From assembly GCA_036380735.1 (NCBI GenBank), contig DASVEE010000052.1, positions 46,913-110,912 of the forward strand: a stretch of DNA of 64,000 nt, given 5' to 3'. Position numbers and translations under genes: made by a program. The notes beneath the pieces were generated by a model. The model worked only from the letters and a program-made list of their open reading frames with translations. It searched no databases and had not been told where the DNA came from. Shown here piece by piece: positions 34,501 to 42,497 of this stretch; the first letter of the stretch is position 1, and every line of letters begins with the position of its first letter. Source of the DNA: DASVEE01 sp036380735. Its GTDB lineage: Bacteria > Acidobacteriota > Thermoanaerobaculia > Gp7-AA8.

Positions 34501-35646
34501 TCACCCGGCCGTGGGATGCCTCCGCAGCTCCACGACCGTGATCTCCGGCGTCATCCCCAGGCGGAAGGGGAACAGCCAGTAGCCCGTGCCGGTGTTGATG
34601 TAGAGCCAGGACAGGCCCTTCTGGTACAGGCCCATGTGGTAGGGGAGAAACATCCCCGCGAGCGACCAGCGCCAGGGGCGGAAGCCGCACTGGCCGCCGT
34701 GGGTGTGGGCGCTGAGGGTGAGGGGGACGTGGCGCTCCTGGGCTTCGGTGAAGATGCGGGGCTGGTGGGAGAGCAGGACCGCCGGGGCGTTCGCCGGGCG
34801 CGCGGCCAGTGCCTTCGCCAGGTCGGGGAGGAGGTGGCGGCCGGTGGGGCCGAGCTGTTGCGCGCCGATGTCCGCCGTTCCGGCCAGCCAGAGGCCGTCG
34901 AGCGACACGCCCTCGTTCACCAGAAGGCGGATGCGGCTGCCGCGCATCTGGCGGATGACGCTGAAGGGATCGCCGTACATCTCGTGGTTGCCGAGGACGG
35001 CGAACAGCGGGATCTCGGGGGAGAGGGTGCGCGTTCCTTCCAGGAGCTTGGGGACGAAGCTCGGATCGTCGTCGATCAGGTCTCCGGCGATGAGTACCGC
35101 GTCGGGGCGGAGCGCGTCGGCCGTCGAGAAGATCTGGTCCAGGCGCGAGCGGCGCGTGAAGAGGCCGACGTGCAGGTCGCCCATCAGCACGAGCCGCTTC
35201 CCCTCGAGCTGCGGCGGGAGGCCGGCGATGGGAACGCGCACCGCTTCGACGCGCAGCGGCACGAGCGCCTGGTAGAAACCGACGACGCCGCCCACGGCCA
35301 TCAGCACGAGAAAGACGCGTGACGGCCAGCGTCCCACCTGTGCGAACGTGAAGCGCCGCATCACCGGCAGCCACGCCAGCAGCACGAGGAACATCAGCAC
35401 GGAGTAGAGGATGGCGAAGCTCGTCCAGCCGAACCACACCGGCCCGAGGAGCGCGCGTGCGACCCGGGTGAAGGGGTTGAAGGTGCGCAGGAAGGGGAAG
35501 AACGGCCACATCAGGTTCCCCACGACGACCGCGCCGAGAATCCAGCGCCGGCGGCTCGGATGAATGCGCACGAGCTGCCGGTACGTGATCAGGTTGAAGG
35601 GAACGAAGATGAGGAGGGCAACCGCCAGGAAGATGACCGCGCGCAT
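34501..35646 (-). CDS. Membrane-anchored metallophosphoesterase (YaeI-like)
   Basis: A 381-residue protein. Residues 1-~130 contain about four membrane helices (VIFLAVALLIFVPFNLITY, WILGAVVVGNLMWPFFPF, ILYSVLMFLVLLAWLPV, VFLVLMAVGGVVGFYQALV). A calcineurin-like phosphoesterase domain follows with all five metal motifs: MGDLHVG, GDLIDDD, GNHEMYG, LLSHQP and SAHTHGGQ. Homologs of the YaeI/YkuE type hydrolyse lipid-linked phosphates or pyrophosphates at the membrane. Substrate is not defined here. It lies downstream of a small hypothetical gene on the same strand, with a family C hairpin between them. Confidence 0.93.
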   Translation of the reverse strand: MRAVIFLAVALLIFVPFNLITYRQLVRIHPSRRRWILGAVVVGNLMWPFFPFLRTFNPFTRVARALLGPVWFGWTSFAILYSVLMFLVLLAWLPVMRRFTFAQVGRWPSRVFLVLMAVGGVVGFYQALVPLRVEAVRVPIAGLPPQLEGKRLVLMGDLHVGLFTRRSRLDQIFSTADALRPDAVLIAGDLIDDDPSFVPKLLEGTRTLSPEIPLFAVLGNHEMYGDPFSVIRQMRGSRIRLLVNEGVSLDGLWLAGTADIGAQQLGPTGRHLLPDLAKALAARPANAPAVLLSHQPRIFTEAQERHVPLTLSAHTHGGQCGFRPWRWSLAGMFLPYHMGLYQKGLSWLYINTGTGYWLFPFRLGMTPEITVVELRRHPTAG

Positions 35647-35668
35647 GGAGTGCGCGATTGTATGGGAA

Positions 35669-35740
35669 CGTTGCCCGTTGTCCGTCTTTCCGTTACCCCG
35701 CCGGCGTCACGGACAACGGACAACGGAAAACGGACAACGC
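35669..35740. repeat. Family C word-repeat hairpin (degenerate left arm)
   Basis: The left arm is degenerate (CGTTGCC, CGTTGTC, CGTCTTT) and the right arm has four clean CGGACAA/CGGAAAA words. The apex (ACCCCGCCGGCGTCAC) does not match the usual one. It lies between two minus-strand genes. Confidence 0.82.
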
Positions 35741-35746
35741 GCGGCG

Positions 35747-35977
35747 CTACCGCTTCCGGACCAGCACGAACTCCTGCGTATCCATCTCCTCGACGGCGGG
35801 CATGACGGGCTCGCGCCGGAGAAGCTGCTGGCGGAGGTAGGTGTGGATGACGACTTTCGAGCGCAGCTCCTTCAGCTGCTGCGTGGTGGCCGGAGCTTCG
35901 GTATCGAACACGGAGTGGCGGCGGATCTCCCCTTCGAGCCGCTCGACCTGATGACGTAGCCAGTTGGTGTAACTCAT
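35747..35977 (-). CDS. Small helical hypothetical protein
   Basis: A 76-residue cytoplasmic protein (MSYTNWLRHQVERLEGEIRR at the start). It is predicted mainly alpha-helical with many Arg/Glu residues and a Leu pattern (QLKELRSKVVIHTYLRQQLL), possibly a short coiled-coil hairpin. No motif is recognised and no clear SD precedes the ATG at 35977. The coding sense is supported by its position between a clear repeat and an intergenic region, but not by homology. It could be co-transcribed with the metallophosphoesterase gene across the intervening repeat. Confidence 0.5.
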   Translation of the reverse strand: MSYTNWLRHQVERLEGEIRRHSVFDTEAPATTQQLKELRSKVVIHTYLRQQLLRREPVMPAVEEMDTQEFVLVRKR

Positions 35978-36100
35978 GACTCGTGCAGTATCGGTCCCGC
36001 GAGCCCGGCCGTGCGTGAGTGAAGTCACGTGTTCGTCGCGTTTACCGTTTGTTGACGTTCGCGCGAGGCGGCGGCACGCCCGTGGCAAGCAGCGGAGCGC

Positions 36101-36895
36101 ATGAGACGTACGTACCTGCTCGTTCTGCTCTTCGCGCTCCCCGCGTCGGCCCAGGAGCTTTTCCCCCGCTTCAGCATCACCGGCGGCGGTTACTTCGGCA
36201 ATTTCGAGACGAACGTGCGGGTCGACGAAAGCGACACCGAGGAAGGGACCGCCATCAACCTCGAGCGCGACCTTGGGCTCGAAGAAACGCGCGACATGCA
36301 GCGCTTCACCGTGCAGTGGCGCCCGTTCAACCGGCACGAGCTGGCCGCGAGCTACTTCAACGCCTCGCGCGAAGGCTTCGAGCAGATCGACCGGGAGATC
36401 GTCTTCCGCGACACGGCCTACCCGGTGCGCGCGCTGGTCACGAGCGAGTTCGACCTGGACTACCGCGACGTGACCTACACCCTCTGGGCCCGCAAAGGAG
36501 AACGCGACGGCCTCGGCATCATGCTCGGCGTCGCGGCGCTCGCCATCGACGCGAGCCTCATCGCCACGGTGGAAGACGAGAGCCTCACGCTGACCGAGCA
36601 GGCGGAGACGGACGTCCCCGTCGCGGTCATCGGCGCGCAGGGACGCTGGGCGCTCACGCGGCGCGTCTTCCTCGAAGCGCAGGCGGGCGTGCTGCCCGAG
36701 GTGACGCTGGACGAGATCACGGGGAGCGCGTTGACGGGGAGCGCGCGCCTCGAGTGGCGCTTCCTCCGGAATCTCGGCATCGGCGCCGCGTACAACTACT
36801 TCCACATCGACGGCACCGTGGCGCGCGACACCTTCGACGGCGACATCGACATGACCATCGATGGGGCGGAGGTGTATTTGCGGTTGGCGTTCTAG
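36101..36895 (+). CDS. Outer-membrane beta-barrel protein
   Basis: A 264-residue exported protein. The signal peptide MRRTYLLVLLFALPASAQ is followed by alternating hydrophobic/polar strands (GGGYFGNFETNVRV, RFTVQWRPFNRHELAASYF, DYRDVTYTLWARKG). The last strand, EVYLRLAF, ends in the Phe required for BAM recognition. The size suggests an 8-10-stranded barrel. No enzyme motif is visible, so it is probably a structural barrel or small porin. A family A hairpin follows 9 bp after the stop, separating it from the lipase gene on the same strand. Confidence 0.78.
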   Translation: MRRTYLLVLLFALPASAQELFPRFSITGGGYFGNFETNVRVDESDTEEGTAINLERDLGLEETRDMQRFTVQWRPFNRHELAASYFNASREGFEQIDREIVFRDTAYPVRALVTSEFDLDYRDVTYTLWARKGERDGLGIMLGVAALAIDASLIATVEDESLTLTEQAETDVPVAVIGAQGRWALTRRVFLEAQAGVLPEVTLDEITGSALTGSARLEWRFLRNLGIGAAYNYFHIDGTVARDTFDGDIDMTIDGAEVYLRLAF

Positions 36896-36903
36896 GCGGC
36901 CGG

Positions 36904-37016
36904 TCCGATAGGACCAATGGGACAAATAGGACGAATGGGACGAATGGGATGGAGGCCGGCCGCGCGCAGCCATTCGTTCCATAGGTCCCATTCGTCCCAT
37001 TCGTCCTATACCATCC
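36904..37016. repeat. Family A word-repeat hairpin (complete)
   Basis: Five left words (ATAGGAC/ATGGGAC) and four right words (GTTCCAT, GTCCCAT, GTCCTAT) enclose a GC-rich apex (GGAGGCCGGCCGCGCGCAGC). It lies between the barrel gene and the lipase gene (tandem). Confidence 0.85.
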
Positions 37017-37036
37017 CTCGCGGAGGGAAGTAGCGC

Positions 37037-38656
37037 ATGGCCGATACCGTCAAGACCCGCGTCTGGTTTTCCAACGGGATGTCCTACACCTGGCCCGAAC
37101 AGGAGGCCGGGGTCCAGCCGAACGTCGGCGTCTGCCTGCCGGGTGGCGGGACACGCGCGATGTGCGCGGCGATGGGGCAACTGCGCGCGCTCCTGGAGAT
37201 TGGTTTCCTGCAGAAAACGGACTACCTCTCGTGCGTCTCCGGCGGCTCGTGGGCGGGGACGGCGTTCGCGTACTACAAGACCGGCGCGGCCAACGACCAG
37301 GAGCTCCTCGGCACACCGGTCGATCCGCAGAACATCACGATGACGCTGCTCGAGCAGCTCCCTGCCAGCTCCATGGCCTGGGGCGCCACGCAGGATCTCG
37401 GCGCTGCGCTGGAGCACGCGGAGCACGGCGGCGTGCCGCACGATCTGCTGTGGGCGGCGGCGGTCGGTGCGGTGTTCTTCGAGCGGTACGGCATCTGGGA
37501 CGTGAAGAACCTCCCGTACTTCAGCCTCGACCAGAAGACGGTCGACGAGATCCGCGCGGCGAATCCGTCGCTCGCGACCGCGGCGTTCAGCACCGTGCGC
37601 ACGCCGAGCAGCTACAAGGTGCCGTACCTGCTCATCAACGCGACGATGGACGGGCCGACGGCGAACGTCCCGTACTCGACCGATCCGCTGGTGGAGGTGA
37701 CGTACACGCCGCTCTACTGCGGCATCCCGTTCCAGCAGACCATCGACTACATCAACAAGCACAGCGCGGCGCTGGGCGGGGAATGGCCGGCGCTCGTCGG
37801 CGGCGGCTTCATCGAGCCGTTCGCGTGGGGCGGCAGCGGTCCGCTCGGTCCGGTGACGAACGGCCGCGTGGAGGTGACGCCGCGCGCGACGCCGTTCGGC
37901 ATCGCCAGCGCGAGCGGCACGAGCAGCTCCGCGTTCGCCGGCATCTTCGAGAAGATCAAGCTCGTGGACGACCTGCTGCCGGAGGAGATGTACTGGCCGC
38001 CGGTGGCGACGGGCACGACGCCGCCCGCGCAGCTCTTCGACTTCGGCGACGGCGGACTGCTGGACAACTACGGGCTCGTCCCGCTGCTGATGCGCGGCGT
38101 GAAGAAGATCGTGGTCTTCATCAACACGGAGAACCCGCTCGACCTCTCGTACGACGGCGATCCAAAGACGCTGGCGAAAGGCGGCGACGTCGACACGAAC
38201 CTCCCGCCGTTCTTCGGCGTGAAGGCGAAAGGCTTCATCGACTTCAACCACAACCACGTGTTCCCCACGGGCGACTACCAGCCGCTCATCCAGGCCCTGC
38301 AGGCGCTGAAAAAAGCGGGACAGCCGATGGTGCACCAGTCGACGCATCAGGTGCTGGAGAACCAGTGGTGGGGCTTGCCCGGCGGCGGTACCGTCGACGT
38401 GCTGTGGGTGTACCTCGACCGCGTGGACGCGTGGAAAGACAAGCTGACGGACAAAGACGTACGCCTGCAGGTCGACCTGGCCCCGACCGGCATCGGCGAC
38501 TTTGCGCATTTCCCGAACTACAAGACGATCGACGAAAACATCCTGCCGCCATGGTCCCTCACCGAGTACACCGCCCGCCAGGCCAACCTGCTGGCGGCGC
38601 TGACGTGCTGGGTGGTGCGGAACAGCAAGGATGCGTTTCAGAAGTTGCTGGGGTAG
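37037..38656 (+). CDS. Cytosolic-phospholipase-A2-like lipase (patatin fold)
   Basis: A 539-residue protein without a signal peptide. The patatin/cPLA2 catalytic architecture is visible: the oxyanion loop LPGGGTRAM (~residues 34-42), nucleophile Ser71 in SCVSGGSWAGTAF, and catalytic Asp338 in FGDGGLLDNYGL. The segment around SCVSGGSWAG and the overall length resemble the eukaryotic cPLA2/lysophospholipase catalytic domain (PF01735-like) more than typical short bacterial patatins. It would hydrolyse acyl esters of phospholipids using a Ser-Asp dyad. Because a signal peptide is absent, it should be cytoplasmic unless exported by another route. Its gene sits between two family A hairpins. Confidence 0.85.
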   Translation: MADTVKTRVWFSNGMSYTWPEQEAGVQPNVGVCLPGGGTRAMCAAMGQLRALLEIGFLQKTDYLSCVSGGSWAGTAFAYYKTGAANDQELLGTPVDPQNITMTLLEQLPASSMAWGATQDLGAALEHAEHGGVPHDLLWAAAVGAVFFERYGIWDVKNLPYFSLDQKTVDEIRAANPSLATAAFSTVRTPSSYKVPYLLINATMDGPTANVPYSTDPLVEVTYTPLYCGIPFQQTIDYINKHSAALGGEWPALVGGGFIEPFAWGGSGPLGPVTNGRVEVTPRATPFGIASASGTSSSAFAGIFEKIKLVDDLLPEEMYWPPVATGTTPPAQLFDFGDGGLLDNYGLVPLLMRGVKKIVVFINTENPLDLSYDGDPKTLAKGGDVDTNLPPFFGVKAKGFIDFNHNHVFPTGDYQPLIQALQALKKAGQPMVHQSTHQVLENQWWGLPGGGTVDVLWVYLDRVDAWKDKLTDKDVRLQVDLAPTGIGDFAHFPNYKTIDENILPPWSLTEYTARQANLLAALTCWVVRNSKDAFQKLLG

Positions 38657-38792
38657 GGGCGATAGGACGAATAGGACGGATAGGACCTATAGGACGAATA
38701 GGCCCAAACGGAAACCCGTGCAGCGCCGCTTGACCGCCGTCGTCCCATCCGTCCTATAGGTCCTATTTGTCCTATTGGTCCCATCGTTCCCC
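38657..38792. repeat. Family A word-repeat hairpin (complete)
   Basis: Five left words (38661-38700) and five right words (38742-38786) surround a ~45-bp apex with CAGCGCCGC. The ends are GGGGCGATAGGAC and CCCATCGTTCCCC. It lies between the convergent lipase and typA genes, beside a conventional terminator. Confidence 0.88.
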
Positions 38793-38798
38793 GCAAAC

Positions 38799-38829
38799 AA
38801 AAAGGGCAAGCCTTCCGGCTTGCCCTTTT
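38799..38829. terminator. Bidirectional intrinsic terminator (lipase / typA)
   Basis: The stem AAAAAGGGCAAGCC / GGCTTGCCCTTTT with a TTCC loop has A runs on one side and T runs on the other, so it can stop transcription from both convergent genes. Because a normal terminator is present here, the adjacent family A hairpin cannot be needed solely for termination. Confidence 0.92.
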
Positions 38830-38851
38830 CCCACCGCGCCTGACGCGGCTC

Positions 38852-40795
38852 TTACGCCTCAACCTCCGCCACGGCCTTCTTCGCCTTCTTGGCGAGGACT
38901 TCGCGTGCGGAGTGGTCGAGGGTCTGTTTGCGGATGCGGATGGACTCGGGGGTCACTTCGACGAGCTCGTCGTCGTTGATCCATTCGAGGCACTGTTCGA
39001 GAGTCATGATGCGCGGCGGGGTGAGCTGCGCGGCCATGTCGGAGCCGGAGGCTCGCATGTTCGTGAGGTGCTTCTTGCGGCAGACCTGGACGACCATGTC
39101 GACGTCGCGGGAGTTCTCGCCGACGATCTGGCCGCCGTAGACCTTCACGCCCGGCGGGATGAACATCGTGGAGCGCTCCTGGAGCGGCTCGATGGCGTAG
39201 GCGGTCGTGTCGCCGCCTTCCTTCGAGACGAGCGCGCCGCGGTTGCGGCTGCCGATCTCGCCGCGGTACGGGCCGTACTCGAGGAACGTGTGGTACAGGA
39301 GGCCGGTGCCGCGCGTTTCGGTGAGGAACTCGGTGCGGATGCCGAAGAGGCCGCGCGTCGGGATCTTGAACTCGATGCGCACGCGTCCGGTGCCGGGATT
39401 GACCATGTCGGTCATCTCGCCGCGGCGCGTCTGCAGCTTCTCCATGATCGCGCCGACGTGCCCTTCCTCGACGTCCACGACGAGCGCCTCGTACGGCTCC
39501 ATCGTCTTGCCGGCGACCTCTTTGAGGATGACCTGCGGGCGTGACAGCGCGAACTCGAAGCCTTCGCGGCGCATGTTCTCCGCGAGGATCGAGAGGTGCA
39601 GCTCGCCGCGGCCGCTGACTTCGAAGCGGTCGGCCTGGCCGGTCTCCTTCACGCGCAGGGCGACGTCCTTGCGCAGCTCGCGCTCGAGACGGTCCTTGAT
39701 GTTGCGCGAGGTGACGTATTTGCCTTCGGTGCCGGCAAACGGCGAGTCGTTGACCATCCAGAAGATGGAAACGGTCGGCTCGTCGATGGCGATCGGCTCG
39801 AGGCGCTCCGGCGCATCGGCGGAAGTGAACGTCTCGCCGATCTCGACGTCGGCGAAGCCGGCGATGGCGACGATCTCGCCGGCCGAAGCCTCGGTCACTT
39901 CCTCACGCTTGAGGCCTTCGAACACCGTCAGCTTCGTGACGCGTCCCTTCTTGTGCGAGCCGTCGCGAAGGATGAGGACGACGTCGGCACCCTGGCGGAT
40001 GACGCCGCGCTGGACGCGGCCGATGCCGAGGCGGCCGACGTATTCGTTGTAGTCGATGGAGCTGACCAGAAGCTGCAGGCCGCCCTCGCTGAAACCTGGC
40101 GGGGGAGGGATGCGCTTGAGGATCGCGTCGAACAGCGGACGGCAATCTTCGGTCGTGTCCGTCAGCTCGTGACGGACGATGCCCTGACGCCCGATGGCGT
40201 AGAGGATCGGGAAGTCGAGCTGCTCGTCGGTCGCGCCGAGCTCGATCATCAGATCGAACACTTCGTTGACCACTTCCTGCGGACGGGCGTCGCTGCGATC
40301 GATCTTGTTGATCACGACGATCGGCAGGAGGCCCATGCCGAGCGCCTTGCGCAGGACGAAGCGCGTCTGCGGCATCGCGCCTTCGGCGGCGTCGACGAGG
40401 AGAATGACGCCGTCGACCATCGACAGGACGCGCTCGACCTCGCCACCGAAGTCGGCGTGGCCCGGCGTGTCGACGATGTTGATCTTCACTTCCGGCGGAT
40501 GGACGAACTCGGCCGGGAGGTCGTGCCCCGAGGCGGTGTGCGTGGCCTCGTGGTGAACGGGATGGCCCTGCGCGTCGGGCTCGTCAGGGAAATAGCGGAT
40601 CGAAGTGTTCTTCGCGAGGATGGTGATCCCGCGCTCTTTTTCGAGGTCGTTCGAGTCCATGACCCGGTCGTCGACGTGCTGGTGCGCGCGGATGGCGCCC
40701 GACTGCTTGAGGAGCGCATCGACGAGCGTGGTCTTCCCATGGTCGACGTGGGCGATGATGGCAACGTTGCGGATGTCGTATCTAAACTGCGGCAT
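38852..40795 (-). CDS. typA: Ribosome-associated GTPase TypA/BipA
   Basis: A 647-residue translational GTPase. G1 is AHVDHGKT (15-22), G2 is the RGITILAKNT region, G3 is DTPGHADFGGE (109-119), and G4 is NKID. EF-G-like domains II/III/V and the BipA-specific C-terminal domain follow (LEQCLEWINDDELVEVTPESIR). BipA assists 50S assembly and stress translation. An unusual insertion of about 32 residues (roughly 70-102, PDEPDAQGHPVHHEATHTASG...) lies between G2 and G3, where E. coli TypA has only a short loop; it is rich in His and acidic residues. This is near switch II and could alter regulation. No SD is evident before the ATG at 40795. Confidence 0.96.
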   Translation of the reverse strand: MPQFRYDIRNVAIIAHVDHGKTTLVDALLKQSGAIRAHQHVDDRVMDSNDLEKERGITILAKNTSIRYFPDEPDAQGHPVHHEATHTASGHDLPAEFVHPPEVKINIVDTPGHADFGGEVERVLSMVDGVILLVDAAEGAMPQTRFVLRKALGMGLLPIVVINKIDRSDARPQEVVNEVFDLMIELGATDEQLDFPILYAIGRQGIVRHELTDTTEDCRPLFDAILKRIPPPPGFSEGGLQLLVSSIDYNEYVGRLGIGRVQRGVIRQGADVVLILRDGSHKKGRVTKLTVFEGLKREEVTEASAGEIVAIAGFADVEIGETFTSADAPERLEPIAIDEPTVSIFWMVNDSPFAGTEGKYVTSRNIKDRLERELRKDVALRVKETGQADRFEVSGRGELHLSILAENMRREGFEFALSRPQVILKEVAGKTMEPYEALVVDVEEGHVGAIMEKLQTRRGEMTDMVNPGTGRVRIEFKIPTRGLFGIRTEFLTETRGTGLLYHTFLEYGPYRGEIGSRNRGALVSKEGGDTTAYAIEPLQERSTMFIPPGVKVYGGQIVGENSRDVDMVVQVCRKKHLTNMRASGSDMAAQLTPPRIMTLEQCLEWINDDELVEVTPESIRIRKQTLDHSAREVLAKKAKKAVAEVEA

Positions 40796-40879
40796 GCGAG
40801 GCCCTTAACGTAACAATTACCGTTGAATTCCGGGGCGGACACAGCGCGATGCCGGGGGGATGCCAACCGCCGCGGGCGG

Positions 40880-40975
40880 AGGGCTCAGGGTCAGGGCCCA
40901 GGGCTCAGGGAAAATCCGCGAAAGGAAAACCCGCCGCAATGCGCAGCCCCTGAGCCCTGGGGCCCTGGGCCCTTT
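40880..40975. repeat. Family D word-repeat hairpin
   Basis: The left arm has AGGGCTC/AGGGTCA/AGGGCCC words (40880-40910) and the right arm has GAGCCCT/GGGGCCC/GGGCCCT words (40946-40975). The apex ends with ATGCGCAGC, half of the shared B/C/D apex. It lies in the divergent region between typA and the LOG gene. Confidence 0.85.
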
Positions 40976-40994
40976 CCCTATAATCCCCGCCCGC

Positions 40995-41579
40995 ATGATC
41001 CGACGGCTCTGCGTTTTCTGTGGCTCTTCTCCCGGTTCCGATCCTGCCTTTGCGGAGGCGGCGCGTCATTTCGGGGCACTGCTGGCGCGCGAAGGCATCG
41101 GGCTCGTCTACGGCGGCGGCAGCGTAGGGCTGATGGGGATCATCGCCGACGCCGTGCTCTCCACCGGCGGCGAAGCGATCGGCGTCATTCCGCACTCGCT
41201 GTGGGCGCGGGAAGTGGGGCATCGCAACCTCACCGAGCTCCACATCGTCGACACGATGCACGAGCGCAAGGCGATGATGGCCGACCTCGCCGATGCCTTC
41301 GTCGCGCTCCCCGGCGGCCTCGGCACGCTCGAAGAGATCTTCGAGGTCTGGACCTGGGTGCAGCTCGGGCTGCACAAGAAGCCGGTCGGCTTCCTCGACG
41401 TCAACGGCTACTACGCGAAGCTGATGGAGTTCCTCGACGACGCCACGTCGCTGCAACTCATACGTCCCCACCATCGCGCCGTGGCGCTGGTCGACCGCGA
41501 CGCCACGTCGCTGCTGCGCCGCCTCGACCAATGGCAGGCGCCGGCCGTGGAGAAGTGGATCCGCAAAGGAGAGGAGTGA
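40995..41579 (+). CDS. LOG-family nucleoside-5'-monophosphate phosphoribohydrolase
   Basis: A 194-residue protein of the LOG ('lysine decarboxylase'-like) family, from the ATG at 40995. Rossmann motifs are LCVFCGSSPGSDPAF, LVYGGGSVGLMGIIADA and the diagnostic PGGLGTLEEIFEVWTW (~110-125). Family members cleave cytokinin-type or ordinary nucleoside monophosphates to the base plus ribose-5-phosphate. In bacteria this can be nucleotide salvage rather than hormone synthesis. Full length and key residues (PGGxGTxxE) are present. The gene is convergent with the SH3 lipoprotein gene across a family C hairpin. Confidence 0.93.
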   Translation: MIRRLCVFCGSSPGSDPAFAEAARHFGALLAREGIGLVYGGGSVGLMGIIADAVLSTGGEAIGVIPHSLWAREVGHRNLTELHIVDTMHERKAMMADLADAFVALPGGLGTLEEIFEVWTWVQLGLHKKPVGFLDVNGYYAKLMEFLDDATSLQLIRPHHRAVALVDRDATSLLRRLDQWQAPAVEKWIRKGEE

Positions 41580-41598
41580 CGGAGGGCGGGGCCGGGGG

Positions 41599-41681
41599 CG
41601 TTGTCCGTGGTCCGTGCTTCGCTACACGACGATCACGGCGTAGCGCAGCACGGAAAACGGACAACGGAAAACGGACGACGT
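41599..41681. repeat. Family C word-repeat hairpin with canonical apex
   Basis: Left words CGTTGTC/CGTGGTC, apex GTGCTTCGCT...GATC...AGCGCAGCAC, and right words CGGAAAA/CGGACAA. It lies between the convergent LOG and lipoprotein genes. Confidence 0.9.
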
Positions 41682-41698
41682 GTCCACCGACAACGCGT

Positions 41699-42250
41699 CT
41701 AGTACGACACCTTGTGGTAGTACTCGAACTTGCGCTTCTGCCCGTTCTTCACGATGGGGTAGAACTTCGCCGCGCGGAGGACCGCTTCGTTCTTGGCGGC
41801 GATGTCGGGTGAGCCGGTGGTGTTCTCGAGGATCTTCGTCGAGGTCACGTCGCCGTCCGTGTTGACCTCGGCCACGATGTAGACCTCGCCGCGGATGCCG
41901 GGCGCGGTCACGGGCAGCGGCGGCTTGCGGAACTTCGGCTCCGGGTTCTCCTCGGCCTGATCGCGCTGCTCCCCGGTGACGAGGTCCGCCGCCTTCACCC
42001 AGCCGCTGCGCTCGCCGGTGCGCACCTCGACCCACTCGCCCTTTTCCGTCAGCACGGAGAGCGACTCCCCCTGCTGGTACGTGGCGAGGACGGGCGCGGC
42101 GTCATCCGCCTTCTCCCGCACGGGCAACTCGGGCGCGCCGACGAACCGCACCCCGATGGGCGTCCGCGTATCGATGGTCGACGTGTCGACCACCGGCGTG
42201 TCGTTCTTGCAGGCGATGAACAGCAGCGCGAAGACGGCGAAGTACTTCAT
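41699..42250 (-). CDS. Lipoprotein with bacterial SH3 and TonB-C domains
   Basis: A 183-residue protein from the ATG at 42250. MKYFAVFALLFIAC is a lipoprotein signal (Cys14). Residues ~35-95 form an SH3b domain (PVREKADDAAPVLATYQQG, WVEVRTGERSGWVKAADL). A Pro-rich linker follows, and residues ~115-183 form a TonB C-terminal-like domain (GEVYIVAEVNTDGDVTSTKIL, AVLRAAKFYPIVKNGQ). In this class the TonB-C module is often found in periplasmic or envelope proteins without energy transduction. It probably contacts peptidoglycan through SH3b. The upstream 247-bp region has a family B hairpin and the sigma-54-type promoter of the divergent exporter operon. Confidence 0.82.
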   Translation of the reverse strand: MKYFAVFALLFIACKNDTPVVDTSTIDTRTPIGVRFVGAPELPVREKADDAAPVLATYQQGESLSVLTEKGEWVEVRTGERSGWVKAADLVTGEQRDQAEENPEPKFRKPPLPVTAPGIRGEVYIVAEVNTDGDVTSTKILENTTGSPDIAAKNEAVLRAAKFYPIVKNGQKRKFEYYHKVSY

Positions 42251-42279
42251 GTGCAGACGATAGCGGGTTTTGGGTGGGA

Positions 42280-42352
42280 CGGTTGTTGGTTTTTGGTTTT
42301 CGGTTTTCGGTCCCCCAACCAAAAACCGAAAACCGAAAACCGACAACCAACA
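42280..42352. repeat. Family B word-repeat hairpin with minimal apex
   Basis: Arms of GGTTGTT/GGTTTTT/GGTTTTC heptamers and their complements close on the very short apex GGTCCCCCAACC. It lies in the divergent region between the lipoprotein gene and the exporter operon. Confidence 0.88.
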
Positions 42353-42392
42353 CTTCCCCGCCGTCCCCCCGTCCCCCCCCGTCCCCGGACAT

Positions 42393-42406
42393 CTGTCCGC
42401 GGACAG
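42393..42406. promoter_or_regulatory. Palindromic candidate enhancer site for the NtrC-like regulator
   Basis: CTGTCCGCGGACAG is a perfect 14-bp dyad about 60 bp upstream of the sigma-54-type -24 element, a usual distance for an enhancer-binding-protein site. Further GGACA half-sites lie around it (42387-42391, 42416-42420, 42428-42432). Binding by the regulator encoded at 47551 is inference. Confidence 0.5.
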
Positions 42407-42464
42407 ACGTCACCCGGACACTCCGCCGGACACGCTAACTCACTGAAAACAAAAGACCGCGCCG

Positions 42465-42479
42465 TGGCACCTCGATTGC
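42465..42479 (+). promoter_or_regulatory. Sigma-54-type (-24/-12) promoter of the exporter operon
   Basis: TGGCAC at 42465-42470 and TTGC at 42476-42479 place the GG and GC pairs 10 bp apart, as required for RpoN. The start codon of the membrane-fusion gene is 18 bp downstream of the -12 element, so the transcript leader would be very short. The operon encodes an NtrC-family activator, which supports the assignment. Confidence 0.7.
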
Positions 42480-42497
42480 CCTTAGGGACCGTCGAAC

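Noticed and set aside
34349..34582. Small repetitive protein with LTHESE/FLIHESE repeats
   Set aside because: It is fully explained by the 21-bp DNA array, has no RBS and runs into the antisense end of the metallophosphoesterase gene.
38657..38829. Idea that all A hairpins are simply the terminators of their genes
   Set aside because: At this locus a normal bidirectional terminator lies beside the A hairpin, and other A copies occur in divergent regions (5.4 kb, and half elements at 2.35 and 58.06 kb), so termination cannot be the sole explanation.
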